Notes: generated from the sequence alone by a model not told the origin. Positions 53,889-63,975 are shown, counted from the stretch's first letter. The stretch: DNA of 64,000 nt from Pantoea eucrina (GCF_002095385.1 NZ_MIPP01000016.1:1-64000), one strand, 5' to 3'. Program-made: numbers and translations.

Positions 53889-54710
53889 ATGGCTCGTCTT
53901 GCAGCATTTGATATGGACGGCACGCTGCTGCTGCCCACGCATCAGTTAGGTAAAGAGACGCTGGAAACCCTGCATGCGCTGCAGCAGCGCAATGTGATTC
54001 TGGCTTTTGCCACCGGTCGCCATCTGCTGGATATGCAGGTGATCCGTACACAGATCACGCTGCCTGCCTGGCTGATAACCGGTAACGGCACGCGTATTCA
54101 CGACCCGCAGGGCAACCAGCTGTATGGCTGCGATCTGCCAGCGGACGTCGCAGAGCAGGTCATGCGAACCCGCTGGGAAACGCCAGCCTCCATTCACCTG
54201 TTTACCGACGAGGGCTGGTTTACTGATAAGCCACTGCCTGGCGCGCTGGAGGCGCACTCGCTGAGCGGATTTAGCTATCAGCTGTGCGATCTGCAGCAGA
54301 TGTCAGGAAATAACATCACCAAAATCTGTTTTATCGCACCCCACGAGATGCTGCTGGCGCTGCAGGAAGAGCTGCAGCAGGCGCTGGGCGCGCGTGCCAC
54401 TATCTGTTTTTCCGCCTGGGACTGTCTTGAGGTTCTGCCGACAGGTTGCCATAAAGGCGCGGCGCTGGCGCGACTGTGCGAACATCTCGATCTGCCGCTG
54501 GCGGAGTGTATGGCCTTTGGTGATGCGATGAACGATCGCGAGATGCTGGAGCAGGTAGGTAAAGGCTTTGTTATGGGCAACGCGATGCATCAGCTTAAAG
54601 CCGCGCTGCCGCATTTGCCGGTTATCGGCCATTGCGAGACACAGGCGGTGTCTCACTATTTAAATCACTGGCTGACCACGCCCCACCTTGATTACTCCCC
54701 CCGGGGCTGA
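53889..54710 (+). CDS. cof: HMP-PP phosphatase Cof
   Basis: A 273-residue HAD-superfamily type IIB phosphatase. Motif I is DMDGT (Asp8, Asp10), motif II ATGR, and motif [13 protein letters not shown]. coli Cof hydrolyses the thiamine precursor HMP-pyrophosphate and other sugar phosphates. AGGAGAA at 53877-53883 precedes the ATG. Terminator at 54724-54747. Confidence 0.94.
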   Translation: MARLAAFDMDGTLLLPTHQLGKETLETLHALQQRNVILAFATGRHLLDMQVIRTQITLPAWLITGNGTRIHDPQGNQLYGCDLPADVAEQVMRTRWETPASIHLFTDEGWFTDKPLPGALEAHSLSGFSYQLCDLQQMSGNNITKICFIAPHEMLLALQEELQQALGARATICFSAWDCLEVLPTGCHKGAALARLCEHLDLPLAECMAFGDAMNDREMLEQVGKGFVMGNAMHQLKAALPHLPVIGHCETQAVSHYLNHWLTTPHLDYSPRG

Positions 54711-54723
54711 GTCTTGCCGTGAG

Positions 54724-54747
54724 CCGGACCGGATGTCCGGTTTTTTT
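54724..54747 (+). terminator. Intrinsic terminator after cof
   Basis: Stem CCGGAC (54724-54729) and GTCCGG (54735-54740), followed by seven T. Confidence 0.85.
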
Positions 54748-55780
54748 ATTGCAGCGCCTGCAGCCAGGGCTGAATATCGCCAATCTGCGCCGCAACCCAC
54801 GCCGGGTTGTAATAGGTGTCAGGATAGCGTTCACCGCTGTCGCAGAGCAGCGTAACCAGCGCGCCCCGTTCACCGCTGGCGCGCATGCGTTTCGCCACCT
54901 GCATCATGCCCCAGAAGTTGGTGCCGGTTGAAGCGCCGGGGCGCCGCCCGAGGATCTGTTCCAGCCGCAGCATAGCCGCCAGCGTGGCGCCATCGGGGAC
55001 TTTGATCATCTCATCAATCACGTCGGGCAGAAAAGAGGGTTCGACGCGCGGGCGACCGATTCCTTCAATCAGGCTGCCGCGTGCATTGCGCAAACTGCTG
55101 TCCCGGCTGTGCCAGTAGTCAAAAAATACCGAATGCTGCGGGTCAGTAACCAGCAGGCGGGTGGAGTAGCCCTGATAGCGAATATAGCGGCCCAGCGTGG
55201 CGGAAGTGCCGCCGGTGCCGGCGCTCATGATCAGCGTATGCGGCACCGGAAACGGCTCATGCGCCATCTGCCGGAAAATACTTTCAGCAATATTATTATT
55301 GCCGCGCCAGTCCGTCGCGCGCTCGGCATAGGTAAACTGATCCATAAAGTGGCCGTTGAGTTCACGCGCCAGCCGCTCAGACTCCGCGTAGAGCTGGCAC
55401 GGATCAGCCACAAAATGGCACTCTCCGCCATAAAAACGGATCATCTCAATTTTGCGCTTTGCGGTACTGACCGGCATAACCGCGATAAACGGCAGGCCGA
55501 GCAGCCGGGCAAAGTAGGCTTCCGATACGGCAGTACTGCCGGATGACGCTTCAATAATCGGGGTTTTTTCACCGATCCAGCCATTAGCCAGTCCATACAG
55601 AAACAGCGAACGCGCAAGGCGATGTTTCAGGCTGCCGCTGGGGTGCGTGCTCTCATCTTTGAGATAGAAAAAGATGCCCGGGAAATCGTCCAGCGTAAAG
55701 CGGATCAGGTGTGTGTCAGCCGAGCGCTGGATATCAGCGTTGATCTCATTAATGGCGTGGCGGATCCAGGGGGGTTGCAT
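54746..55780 (-). CDS. ccdA: PLP-dependent cysteine desulfhydrase (CcdA-like)
   Basis: A 344-residue fold-type II PLP enzyme of the cysteine synthase family. The PLP lysine is Lys52 (SGSLKHRL), the substrate loop is SSGSTAVSEAYF, and the phosphate-binding loop is SAGTGGTSATLG. It sits divergent from a decR homologue. I recall the same pair from Pantoea ananatis as ccdA-ccdR, a cysteine-inducible cysteine desulfhydrase and its activator. That would make this a cysteine detoxification gene releasing sulfide, ammonia and pyruvate. Other PLP beta-eliminations remain possible. It is absent from this place in E. coli. Confidence 0.82.
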   Translation of the reverse strand: MQPPWIRHAINEINADIQRSADTHLIRFTLDDFPGIFFYLKDESTHPSGSLKHRLARSLFLYGLANGWIGEKTPIIEASSGSTAVSEAYFARLLGLPFIAVMPVSTAKRKIEMIRFYGGECHFVADPCQLYAESERLARELNGHFMDQFTYAERATDWRGNNNIAESIFRQMAHEPFPVPHTLIMSAGTGGTSATLGRYIRYQGYSTRLLVTDPQHSVFFDYWHSRDSSLRNARGSLIEGIGRPRVEPSFLPDVIDEMIKVPDGATLAAMLRLEQILGRRPGASTGTNFWGMMQVAKRMRASGERGALVTLLCDSGERYPDTYYNPAWVAAQIGDIQPWLQALQ

Positions 55781-55852
55781 GGCGATTCTCTCCGGTTTTC
55801 ATTGCCGCCAGTGTACGGCACGGGCAGGAAAAAGAGGTTGCTAAAACCAGGG

Positions 55853-55883
55853 TATAATCGGCTTTTTAGAGAAAAATATTCTC
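55853..55883 (+). promoter_or_regulatory. decR promoter -10 and adjacent palindrome
   Basis: A perfect -10 hexamer TATAAT (55853-55858) is followed by the palindrome GAGAA-AAATA-TTCTC (55869-55883) around the expected start of transcription. It lies in the 115-base divergent region between ccdA and decR, and is a candidate operator for the DecR-type regulator. No good -35 is seen. Confidence 0.5.
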
Positions 55884-55895
55884 CGGTGAGGCGTG

Positions 55896-56357
55896 ATGAT
55901 AGATAAAGTTGACCGTAAGCTGCTCGCCCTTTTGCAGAAGGATTGCACGCTATCGCTGCAGGCGCTGGCAGAGGCGGTCAATCTGACCACCACGCCCTGC
56001 TGGAAGCGCCTGAAAAAACTTGAAGATGACGGTATCATCCGGGCGCGCGTAGCGCTGCTGGATGGTGAAAAACTCGGTCTGTCACTGACCGCGTTTATGC
56101 TGATCAAAACGCAGCAGCACAGCAGCGAATGGTTCAGACAGTTTGTCGCCGTGGTTGAGCCAATGCCGGAAGTCATGGCGTTCTACCGTATGGCCGGTGA
56201 GTATGACTATCTGCTGCGAATACAGGTTGCGGATATGAAGAGCTACGACGCGTTTTATAAGCGGCTGGTGAATGGCGTGCCGGGCCTGATAGATGTCACC
56301 TCCAGCTTTGCGATGGAAGAGATTAAATATTCAACCGCGCTGCCCGTTGTGCCCTGA
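55896..56357 (+). CDS. decR: Lrp/AsnC-family cysteine-responsive regulator DecR (CcdR)
   Basis: A 153-residue Lrp-type regulator with an N-terminal helix-turn-helix (about 18-45; [20 protein letters not shown]) and a RAM ligand domain (about 60-150). It is very close to E. coli DecR (YbaO), which responds to cysteine and activates cysteine detoxification. GTGAGG at 55886-55891 is the ribosome site for the ATG at 55896; a GTG one codon earlier is possible. Divergent from the ccdA-like gene, its likely target. Confidence 0.93.
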   Translation: MIDKVDRKLLALLQKDCTLSLQALAEAVNLTTTPCWKRLKKLEDDGIIRARVALLDGEKLGLSLTAFMLIKTQQHSSEWFRQFVAVVEPMPEVMAFYRMAGEYDYLLRIQVADMKSYDAFYKRLVNGVPGLIDVTSSFAMEEIKYSTALPVVP

Positions 56358-56379
56358 AGCGTAAATAAAGAGAGAGATT

Positions 56380-58163
56380 GTGCGATTATTCAGCCAGCTT
56401 AGTTGGTATTTCCTGCGTGAGTGGCGCCGCTATGCCGGTGCTGTCTGCCTGCTTATTATCATCGCTTTACTGCAGCTGATCCCGCCGCATCTGGTCGGCG
56501 TAATTGTCGATGGCGTCACGCAGCAGCGGCTCTCTGCCGGGCAGATTATGATGTGGATCGGCGTTATGTTGCTGACCGCCGTTATCGTTTATCTGCTGCG
56601 CTATGTCTGGCGCGTGCTGCTGTTTGGCGCCTCGTATCAGCTGGCGGTAGAGCTGCGCGAGGACTTTTATCGTCAGCTAAGCCGGCAGCATCCTGCGTTC
56701 TATCTGCGCCATCGCACCGGCGATCTCATCGCGCGCGCAACGAATGATGTCGACCGCGTTGTGTTTGCAGCGGGAGAGGGAGTGCTGACGCTGGTGGACT
56801 CCCTGGTCATGGGGCTGGTAGTGCTGGCGGTCATGAGTACGCAGATAAGCTGGCAGCTGACGCTGCTGGCGCTGATCCCGATGCCCTTTATGGCGCTGGC
56901 GATCCAGCGGGATGGTTCCCGGCTGCATCAGCGTTTTAAAGTTGCGCAGGCGGCGTTCTCCAGCCTTAACGATCAGACGCAGGAGAGCCTGACCAGCATC
57001 CGTATGATCAAAGCATTTGGACTGGAAGATCACCAGTCGCAGCAGTTTGCTGACATCGCCAGCGATACCGGACGTAAAAATCTGCATGTTGCGCGGGTGG
57101 ATGCGCGATTTGATCCCATTATTTACGTCGCCGTTGGCTTCTCCAACCTGCTGGCGATCGCAGGCGGCGGCTGGATGGTATGGCACGGTATCCTGACGCT
57201 GGGCCAGCTCACCAGTTTTGTGATGTATCTGGGGCTGATGATCTGGCCGATGCTGGCGCTGGCGTGGATGATCAACATCGTGGAGCGCGGCAGTGCGGCC
57301 TGGAGCCGTATTCGCGCGCTGCTGGCTGAAGCGCCGGCAGTGGCTGACGGTACCCTGACGTTACCGCCTGAGCCGGCTGTGCTGCAGCTCGCCATTGACG
57401 CCTTTCACTACCCGGGGACAGAAAATGCCGTACTGCAGGATATTCACGCGCAGCTGCAGCCAGGGCAGATGCTGGGATTATGTGGCCCGACCGGCTGCGG
57501 TAAAAGCACGCTGCTCAGCCTCATCCAGCGCACTTCGACATCGTTCGGGGAGAGATCCGCTACGGCGAGCTGCCGCTGGCGCAGCTGCAGCTGGACAGCT
57601 GGCGCAGCCGCCTGGCGGTAGTGAGCCAGACGCCGTTTCTGTTTTCTGACAGCGTGGCAAACAATCTGGCGCTGGGTCGTCCCGACGCCACGCAGCAGCA
57701 GATTGAGCAGGCGGCAAGAATGGCCTGCGTGCATGAGGATATTCTGCGCCTGCCGCAGGGCTATGAGACAGAGGTCGGAGAGCGTGGGGTCATGCTTTCG
57801 GGCGGACAGAAGCAGCGTATCGCGATTGCCCGTGCGCTGCTGCTGGAGGCGGAGATCCTGATTCTGGATGATGCGCTCTCTGCGGTAGATGGACGTACTG
57901 AACATGACATCCTGCATAACCTGCGCATCTGGGGAGAGAACCGTACGCTGATTATCAGCGCGCACCGTCTCTCGGCGTTAACGGAAGCGAGTGAAATTCT
58001 GGTGCTGCAGCAGGGGCGCGTTGCGCAGCGAGGCGATCATGACCAGCTGGCGGCGCAGCCGGGCTGGTACCGCGATATGTACCGCTATCAGCAGCTGGAA
58101 GCGGCGCTGGATGATGAGAGTGAAAACAAAGATGAAACCGCAACAGGAGCGCAGCATGGCTAA
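56380..58163 (+). pseudogene. mdlA: ABC exporter subunit MdlA, internally frameshifted
   Basis: An exporter-type half-transporter with six membrane helices (about 1-310) and an ABC ATPase. GTG start at 56380 with AGAGAGA upstream. Walker [10 protein letters not shown] is intact, but the frame breaks right after it. As read, the first part stops at 57621 after 413 residues ending in nonsense. Adding one C after 57531 restores [17 protein letters not shown] and continues through [11 protein letters not shown], the signature LSGGQKQR and Walker B ILILDDALS to the stop at 58161-58163, 594 residues in all. So one base is missing, whether in the cell or only in the assembly. It pairs with mdlB, overlapping it by 8 bases. 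Confidence 0.9.
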
Positions 58164-59919
58164 GTCGCAGCGGCTGTGGCCGACGCTGAAACGGCTGCTG
58201 GCATACGGAAAACCCTGGCGCCGCTCGCTGTGGCTGGCAACCGGTATGCTCTGGCTGGCGGCGGCGGCCGAGGTGACCGGCCCGGTGCTGGTCAGCTATT
58301 TTATCGATCGCCTGATCGCCAGACATCAGATGCCGTGGGGCATCGTGGCGGGATTACTGGTGAGTTTTATTCTGCTGCAGCTTATGGCGGCGGCGCTGCA
58401 CTATTTTCAGGCGCTGCTGTTTAACCGTGCGGCAATCGGAGTGGTGCAGCAGCTGCGCGTTGATGTCATGAACGCGGCGCTGCGCCAGCCGCTGAGCGCG
58501 TTCGACACCCAGCCGGTGGGGCAGATTATTTCGCGCGTCACCAATGACACCGAGGTTATTAAAGATCTCTATGTCACCGTAGTCGCCACCGTGCTGCGCA
58601 GCGCCGCGCTGATTGGCGCGATGCTGGTCGCCATGTTTTCGCTCGACTGGCGTATGGCGCTGGTGGCGCTGGTTATTTTCCCGCTGGTGCTGACCGTGAT
58701 GCTTATTTATCAGCGTTACAGTACCCCGATTGCCCGTCGGGTTCGCAGCTATCTGGCAGATATCAATAACGGCTTTAACGAAGTGATCAACGGCATGAGC
58801 GTGATCCAGCAGTTCCGGCAGCAGGCGCGTTTTGGGGCCCGCATGAGCGAAGCGAGTCGCGCCCATTATATGGCGCGCATGCAGACGCTGCGGCTGGACG
58901 GATTTCTGCTGCGTCCGCTGCTGAGCCTCTTTTCTGCACTGATTTTGTGCGGCCTGTTACTGCTATTCAGTTTTGCTTCACCCGGCGCATTTGAAGTCGG
59001 CGTGCTTTATGCCTTTATCACCTACCTGGGCCGGCTGAATGAGCCGCTGATCGAACTGACGACGCAGCAGTCGATGCTGCAGCAGGCGGTGGTATCGGGT
59101 GAGCGCATCTTTGAACTGGTTGATGCGCATCAGCAGGGGTATGGCAGCGAAAGTGCTCCGCTGCGTTCCGGAGAAATTGCGCTGCACGACGTCAGTTTCG
59201 CCTATCGCGACGATCGCGACGTGCTGAGCAATATCTCCTTTACCGTGCCGTCACGGGGCTTCGTTGCGCTGGTCGGGCATACCGGCAGCGGCAAGAGCAC
59301 GCTGGCAAACCTGCTGATGGGTTACTATCCGGTAAAGCACGGATCGATTGTGCTGGACGGGCGTCCGGTCTCTTCGCTCTCGCACGATGCGCTGCGCACC
59401 GGCATTGCCATGGTGCAGCAGGATCCGGTGGTGCTGGCCGATACGCTGCTGGCTAACGTACAGCTGGGGCGGGCGATCCCTGAAGAGCGGGTGTGGCAGG
59501 CGCTGGAGAGCGTGCAGCTCGCTACGCTGGCCCGTGCGCTGCCGGACGGTATCCATACGCGACTGGGAGAGCAGGGCAATACGCTTTCGGTCGGGCAGAA
59601 ACAGCTGCTGGCGCTGGCTCGCGTGCTGGTCGCGCCGCCGCAGATCCTGATCCTCGATGAAGCTACCGCGAACATCGATTCCGGCACCGAGCAGGCGATT
59701 CAGCAGGCGCTGCGCACCCTGCGCCAGCACAGCACGCTGGTGGTCATTGCGCACCGGCTCTCGACGATTATGGAGGCGGAACAAATCCTGGTGTTACATC
59801 GCGGCCATATTGCCGAGCGCGGTACGCATACAGAGCTACTGGCGCAGCAGGGGCGCTACTGGCAGATGTATCAGCTGCAGCAGGCTGGCGAGCAGCTGGC
59901 GGCCGGCGCATCCGCCTGA
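58156..59919 (+). CDS. mdlB: ABC exporter subunit MdlB
   Basis: A 587-residue half-transporter with six membrane helices (about 1-310) and an ATPase with Walker [10 protein letters not shown], signature [14 protein letters not shown] and Walker [14 protein letters not shown]. It should form a heterodimer with MdlA. The substrate is unknown, perhaps hydrophobic compounds. The ATG at 58156 ([15 protein letters not shown]) overlaps the mdlA end; CAGGAG at 58144-58149 is the ribosome site. The frame is open further upstream inside mdlA. No terminator is evident before glnK. Confidence 0.94.
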   Translation: MAKSQRLWPTLKRLLAYGKPWRRSLWLATGMLWLAAAAEVTGPVLVSYFIDRLIARHQMPWGIVAGLLVSFILLQLMAAALHYFQALLFNRAAIGVVQQLRVDVMNAALRQPLSAFDTQPVGQIISRVTNDTEVIKDLYVTVVATVLRSAALIGAMLVAMFSLDWRMALVALVIFPLVLTVMLIYQRYSTPIARRVRSYLADINNGFNEVINGMSVIQQFRQQARFGARMSEASRAHYMARMQTLRLDGFLLRPLLSLFSALILCGLLLLFSFASPGAFEVGVLYAFITYLGRLNEPLIELTTQQSMLQQAVVSGERIFELVDAHQQGYGSESAPLRSGEIALHDVSFAYRDDRDVLSNISFTVPSRGFVALVGHTGSGKSTLANLLMGYYPVKHGSIVLDGRPVSSLSHDALRTGIAMVQQDPVVLADTLLANVQLGRAIPEERVWQALESVQLATLARALPDGIHTRLGEQGNTLSVGQKQLLALARVLVAPPQILILDEATANIDSGTEQAIQQALRTLRQHSTLVVIAHRLSTIMEAEQILVLHRGHIAERGTHTELLAQQGRYWQMYQLQQAGEQLAAGASA

Positions 59920-59963
59920 GTTGCACCTTTTTTGTTCATCCTGACCCGTTCTTTTCTCGCTTC

Positions 59964-60000
59964 TGCACCTCTTTGACGCCCTGAGCACCAAAGAGGTGCA
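59964..60000 (+). promoter_or_regulatory. NtrC-type enhancer within a perfect inverted repeat
   Basis: The dyad AGCACC, 5 bases, GGTGCA at 59984-60000 matches the NtrC site TGCACC-N5-GGTGCA except for the first base. A half-site TGCACC lies at 59964-59969, and TGCACC-N5-TGTTCA at 59922-59938. In addition TGCACCTCTTTG (59964-59975) and CAAAGAGGTGCA (59989-60000) form a perfect 12-base inverted repeat. It lies about 90 bases upstream of the sigma-54 promoter, the usual enhancer distance. Confidence 0.75.
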
Positions 60001-60085
60001 GCCCCCCGTACCGTTCTTTCTCTCCGGCAATGCCGCCCCGCGCTGAGCCTGTACCGCCGCCGCGTTAAACCGCGTTTTGCACTTC

Positions 60086-60101
60086 TGGCACACCCTTTGC
60101 T
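60086..60101 (+). promoter_or_regulatory. Sigma-54 promoter of glnK-amtB
   Basis: TGGCACACCCTTTGCT contains the -24 element TGGCAC (60086-60091) and the -12 element TTGCT (60097-60101) at the canonical spacing. It is 50 bases before glnK. With the upstream NtrC sites this predicts induction under nitrogen limitation. Confidence 0.9.
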
Positions 60102-60151
60102 TTAACCACTGCGTATACATCGCGCAGTTGTGTTTAATCCGGAGGGGACGT

Positions 60152-60490
60152 ATGAAGCTGGTTACCGTGGTAATCAAACCATTCAAGCTGGAGGATGTCC
60201 GTGAGGCACTATCCTCCATTGGCATTCAGGGGCTGACGGTATCTGAAGTTAAAGGGTTCGGCCGTCAGAAAGGACATGCCGAACTCTATCGCGGGGCCGA
60301 GTACAGCGTTAACTTCCTGCCAAAAGTAAAAATCGATATCGCGATTGCAGATGACCAGCTGGATGAAGTGGTTGATGTCATCAGTAAAGCGGCCTACACC
60401 GGCAAAATTGGCGATGGCAAAATCTTCGTTGCTGAGCTGCAGCGGGTGATCCGTATCCGTACCGGTGAAACTGACGAAGCGGCGCTCTGA
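60152..60490 (+). CDS. glnK: Nitrogen regulatory PII protein GlnK
   Basis: A 112-residue PII protein. Tyr51, the uridylylation site, is in the T-loop (RGAEYSVNF); the C-terminal signature GKIGDGKIFV follows. It binds and blocks the AmtB channel when nitrogen is sufficient. GGAGGGG at 60141-60147 precedes the ATG at 60152; the frame is open 75 bases further. It is 23 bases before amtB. Confidence 0.98.
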   Translation: MKLVTVVIKPFKLEDVREALSSIGIQGLTVSEVKGFGRQKGHAELYRGAEYSVNFLPKVKIDIAIADDQLDEVVDVISKAAYTGKIGDGKIFVAELQRVIRIRTGETDEAAL

Positions 60491-60513
60491 TCCGGATTCT
60501 GACTTGAGATGGG

Positions 60514-61812
60514 ATGAAAAAAATGAAAAAAATGATGATGAAACTGGGCCTTGCCAGCCTGGCGCTGTTACCCACTCTGACGCTGGCTGCTGCCCCTGCG
60601 GTCGCAGATAAAGCGGACAACGCCTTTATGATGATTTGTACCGCGCTGGTACTTTTTATGACAATTCCCGGCATCGCGCTGTTTTATGGCGGCCTGATCC
60701 GCGGTAAAAATGTCTTGTCCATGCTCACACAGGTTGCCGTAACCTTTGCCCTGGTCTGCGTATTGTGGGTTGTGTATGGCTACTCGTTAGCCTTTAGCGA
60801 AGGCAACGCCTTTTTCGGCAACTTCCAGTGGGTGATGCTGAAAAACATCGAGCTGAAAGCCGTTATGGGCAGCTTTTATCAATATATTCACGTCGCGTTC
60901 CAGGCGTCGTTTGCCTGTATTACCGTCGGATTGATCGTGGGCGCGCTGGCTGAGCGTATTCGCTTCTCAGCGGTGCTGATTTTCGTCGGCGTCTGGCTGA
61001 CGCTCTCCTATCTGCCGATTGCGCATATGGTGTGGGGCGGCGGTTATCTGGCACAGGATGGCGCGCTGGACTTTGCCGGCGGCACCGTGGTGCATATCAA
61101 CGCCGCTGTCGCGGGACTGGTGGGCGCGTATCTGGTCGGAAAGCGTGCCGGTTTTGGCAAAGAGGCGTTTAAACCGCATAACCTGCCGATGGTGTTTCTC
61201 GGTACGGCCATTCTCTACGTCGGCTGGTTTGGCTTTAACGCCGGTTCAGCGTCATCGGCGAACGAAATTGCTGCGCTGGCGTTTGTGAACACCGTTGTCG
61301 CTACCGCCGGTGCGGTGCTCTCCTGGGTCTTTGGTGAGTGGGCGCTGCGCGGTAAGCCTTCGCTGCTGGGTGCCTGCTCCGGCTTTATCGCCGGCCTGGT
61401 CGCCATTACGCCAGCCTGTGGCTACGTGGGCGTTGGCGGCGCACTGATCATCGGTCTGGCGGGCGGACTCGCGGGCATCTGGGGCGTTACGACGCTGAAA
61501 AGATGGCTGCGCGTCGATGATCCCTGCGATGTGTTTGGCGTGCACGGCGTGTGCGGCATCCTCGGCTGCATCCTGACCGGCGTCTTCGCCTCCAGCTCAC
61601 TGGGTGGCGTTGGCTATGCGGAAGGCGTCACTATGGGGCATCAGGTCTGGGTCCAGATATTCAGCTGTATCGTTACCGTAGTCTGGTCCGGCGTGGTGGC
61701 CTTTATCGGCTTCAAGCTGGCGGATGTGATTGTCGGCCTGCGCGTACCGGAAGAGCAGGAGCGTGAAGGTCTGGATGTAAACAGCCACGGCGAAAACGCA
61801 TATAACCAGTAA
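60514..61812 (+). CDS. amtB: Ammonium transporter AmtB
   Basis: A 432-residue trimeric ammonium channel with a cleavable signal peptide (cut after ...LAAAPAVA region) and 11 helices. The pore twin histidines lie in GGTVVHINAA and DVFGVHGVCG. The C-terminal tail RVPEEQEREGLDVNSHGENAY is the GlnK-docking segment. Several ATG codons crowd the start (MKKMKKMMMKLG), so the exact first residue is uncertain. Terminator follows at 61828-61855. Confidence 0.97.
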   Translation: MKKMKKMMMKLGLASLALLPTLTLAAAPAVADKADNAFMMICTALVLFMTIPGIALFYGGLIRGKNVLSMLTQVAVTFALVCVLWVVYGYSLAFSEGNAFFGNFQWVMLKNIELKAVMGSFYQYIHVAFQASFACITVGLIVGALAERIRFSAVLIFVGVWLTLSYLPIAHMVWGGGYLAQDGALDFAGGTVVHINAAVAGLVGAYLVGKRAGFGKEAFKPHNLPMVFLGTAILYVGWFGFNAGSASSANEIAALAFVNTVVATAGAVLSWVFGEWALRGKPSLLGACSGFIAGLVAITPACGYVGVGGALIIGLAGGLAGIWGVTTLKRWLRVDDPCDVFGVHGVCGILGCILTGVFASSSLGGVGYAEGVTMGHQVWVQIFSCIVTVVWSGVVAFIGFKLADVIVGLRVPEEQEREGLDVNSHGENAYNQ

Positions 61813-61827
61813 GCTAAAAATGAAGAA

Positions 61828-61855
61828 AAGGGGCGACCAGGTCGCCCCTTTTTTT
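61828..61855. terminator. Bidirectional terminator between amtB and tesB
   Basis: Stem AAGGGGCGAC (61828-61837) and GTCGCCCCTT (61841-61850) with a CAG loop, A-rich on the left and T-rich on the right. It ends both the amtB and the convergent tesB transcripts. Confidence 0.88.
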
Positions 61856-62717
61856 ATGCGTCGCGCTGACGCATAACACCTTCCTGTACCGTGGTCGCCA
61901 CCAGCGTACCCTCCTGCGTATAGAACTCGCCGCGTACAAAGCCGCGCGCGCCAGAGGCAGACGTGCTCACCACGCTGTAAAGCAGCCATTCTGAGAGATC
62001 GAACGGGCGGTGAAACCACATCGAGTGATCGATCGTGGCCACCTGCATATCCGCTTCCAGGAACCCTTTGCCGTGCGGCTGCAGCGCCACCGGCAAAAAG
62101 TTAAGGTCGGAGGCGTAGCCCAGCACATATTGATGGATGCGACGATCGGCAGGCATCTGGCCATTGGCGCGCACCCAGACCTGGCGCACCGGCTCAGCCA
62201 CGTGGCCCTTAAGCGGGTTGTGGATCTGAACCGGGCGGATATCCAGCGGTCGCTCAGCGAGAAACTTCTCTTTGAGCTTCAGCGGCAGGTGCGCGGCGAG
62301 TTTTTGCGCCAGATCGCGTTCAGAGGGCAGTTCATCCGGACCCGGTACCGGGGGCATGCTGTTCTGATGCTCAAACCCGGTTTCAGGCGCCTGAAATGAG
62401 GCGGTCATATAGAAAATAGGCTGACCATTCTGGACTGCGCTGACGCGGCGCGCGCTGAAGCTTTTACCGTCGCGCAGCGTTTCAACATCGTAAATAATCG
62501 CTTTATGGCTGTCGCCGGGACGCAGAAAATAGCTATGAAATGAATGAATAATGCGATCTTCCGGCACCGTCTGTTTAGCAGCATAGAGCGCCTGACCCAC
62601 CACCTGACCGCCAAACACCTGACGCAGACCGAGATCTTCACTCTGCCCGCGGAACAGGCCTTCTTCCAGTTTTTCCAGATTTAATAGCGTAAGCAGGTTA
62701 GTCAGCGCCTGGCTCAT
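61854..62717 (-). CDS. tesB: Acyl-CoA thioesterase II TesB
   Basis: A 287-residue double-hotdog thioesterase with broad chain-length range. [21 protein letters not shown] and the C-terminal half motif [21 protein letters not shown], spread over two hotdog repeats, are typical. The ATG at 62717 ([16 protein letters not shown]) has GAGGA at proper distance; another ATG two codons upstream is too close to it. Convergent with amtB. Confidence 0.96.
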   Translation of the reverse strand: MSQALTNLLTLLNLEKLEEGLFRGQSEDLGLRQVFGGQVVGQALYAAKQTVPEDRIIHSFHSYFLRPGDSHKAIIYDVETLRDGKSFSARRVSAVQNGQPIFYMTASFQAPETGFEHQNSMPPVPGPDELPSERDLAQKLAAHLPLKLKEKFLAERPLDIRPVQIHNPLKGHVAEPVRQVWVRANGQMPADRRIHQYVLGYASDLNFLPVALQPHGKGFLEADMQVATIDHSMWFHRPFDLSEWLLYSVVSTSASGARGFVRGEFYTQEGTLVATTVQEGVMRQRDA

Positions 62718-62920
62718 AATCATGTCCTCATCAGCAGATATGGCGCAAGTGTGAAAGATCCGACCAGTTTGCGCAACGGATTTGCGCTGATTTCTGATGA
62801 CGGGCGACGCGCCAGGCGCAATGCGGATTTCTGTGCCAGAATTAAGAGCAATCGGCGGTTGAAATGCCAGCTAAAAAATTAACCGCCGACAATCATAGTG
62901 TTCATAAGGAGACGACATCG

Positions 62921-63478
62921 ATGAAACTTTGGCAGGTTATTAGCGGTATGACACTGGCGGCGGCGATTACAGGGTGTGCTGACCACAGCAAACCGGTTCC
63001 GACGCCTACGCTTGGCTCGGCGGTTGCCAGCCAGCAGTCGGCCATCAAGCAGCCTAACGTAAGCGGTTCTGTTTATATCCGTCAGCGCATCGCGCTGCCG
63101 CCGGATGCAGTACTGACCGTTACGCTGGCAGATGCGTCGCTGGCGGACGCGCCTTCTAAAGTGCTGGCACAGCGTGCCGTGCGTACCGAAGGCAAACAGT
63201 CACCGTTCCAGTTTATTCTGCCCTTTAATCCGGCAGACATTAAGCCAGACGCGCGCATTCTGCTGAGCGCAGCCATCACTATGGATGGCAAACTGGCGTT
63301 TGTTACGGACACGGTAAAGCCAGTGATCAATCAGGGCGGCACCAAAGCTGAACTGCTGCTGGTGCCGGTTGCCAATCGCGCAATGCCGACGCAGCCGGGT
63401 GCCGCTACCACGGTTCCGTCGACGTCGCCTACTCAGGTAACGCCATCGGCTTCAGTACCGGCGCCGACCAGCCTGTAA
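62921..63478 (+). CDS. ybaY: Lipoprotein YbaY
   Basis: A 185-residue lipoprotein; the lipobox ITGC gives Cys19. The core NVSGSVYIRQRIALPPDAVL and LAQRAVRTEGKQSPFQF match E. coli YbaY and the YscW family. The C-terminal tail is rich in Pro, Ser and Thr. Its function is unclear. The ATG at 62921 follows TAAGGAGA; the frame is open 57 bases further upstream. It is divergent from tesB and convergent with ybaZ. Confidence 0.93.
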   Translation: MKLWQVISGMTLAAAITGCADHSKPVPTPTLGSAVASQQSAIKQPNVSGSVYIRQRIALPPDAVLTVTLADASLADAPSKVLAQRAVRTEGKQSPFQFILPFNPADIKPDARILLSAAITMDGKLAFVTDTVKPVINQGGTKAELLLVPVANRAMPTQPGAATTVPSTSPTQVTPSASVPAPTSL

Positions 63479-63514
63479 TCTGCAGCATCAGCAGGCCCGT
63501 TGCGGGCCTGCTGA

Positions 63515-63826
63515 TTAAATTTCCCAGCGATAGCGTGCCATATCAATCCCGCCTTCCTCACTGACAACGACGCCTTCAGCCTCCAGCGCATCGCGCTGAC
63601 GCAGCAGATCGTCACCCTGCAGGGAAATCTGTCCGTAACGGTTAACAACGCGATGCCAGGGCAGCGTGCTTTCCGGCGGCAGGCGACGCAGTACACCGCC
63701 GACCTGACGCGCAGCGCGCGGTGAACCGGCGAGTAAGGCGATATCACCGTAGGTGGTTACCTGACCGCGCGGTATTGCGGCCACAATGTGCCACACGCGT
63801 GCGGCAAAATTCAGAGAATCATTCAT
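63515..63826 (-). CDS. ybaZ: Alkyltransferase-like protein Atl (YbaZ)
   Basis: A 103-residue member of the alkyltransferase-like family, related to O6-alkylguanine-DNA alkyltransferase. The active-site motif is PWHRVV, with Trp in place of the methyl-accepting Cys, so it binds alkylated guanine without repairing it and flags the lesion for nucleotide excision repair. The helix-turn-helix GSPRAARQVGGVLRRLP is present. The start at 63826 (MNDSLNFAARVWHIV) is chosen by family similarity; the longer frame begins in the ffs promoter. Confidence 0.92.
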   Translation of the reverse strand: MNDSLNFAARVWHIVAAIPRGQVTTYGDIALLAGSPRAARQVGGVLRRLPPESTLPWHRVVNRYGQISLQGDDLLRQRDALEAEGVVVSEEGGIDMARYRWEI

Positions 63827-63915
63827 TATCGGGAGTAAGAAACAGAGGGAAACCAGAAGCAGGGTAGCTGACAGAGTACGCCTGTTCAAGAAAACAACGG
63901 TTGTCTGGCTCACCC

Positions 63916-63944
63916 TTGCAATTGCACAGGCGTTCGCTGATAAT
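63916..63944 (+). promoter_or_regulatory. Sigma-70 promoter of ffs
   Basis: The -35 TTGCAA (63916-63921) and -10 GATAAT (63939-63944) are 17 bases apart. A GC-rich discriminator (GCCCCCGC) follows, typical of growth-rate-controlled stable RNA promoters. Confidence 0.8.
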
Positions 63945-63975
63945 GCCCCCGCTCTCCGAAAAGAGAGCACTCAAT

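Noticed and set aside
57621-58163. The mdlA 3' half as a separate 180-residue ATPase
   Set aside because: It begins in mid-domain without Walker A or its own ribosome site; it is the continuation of mdlA after a one-base deletion.
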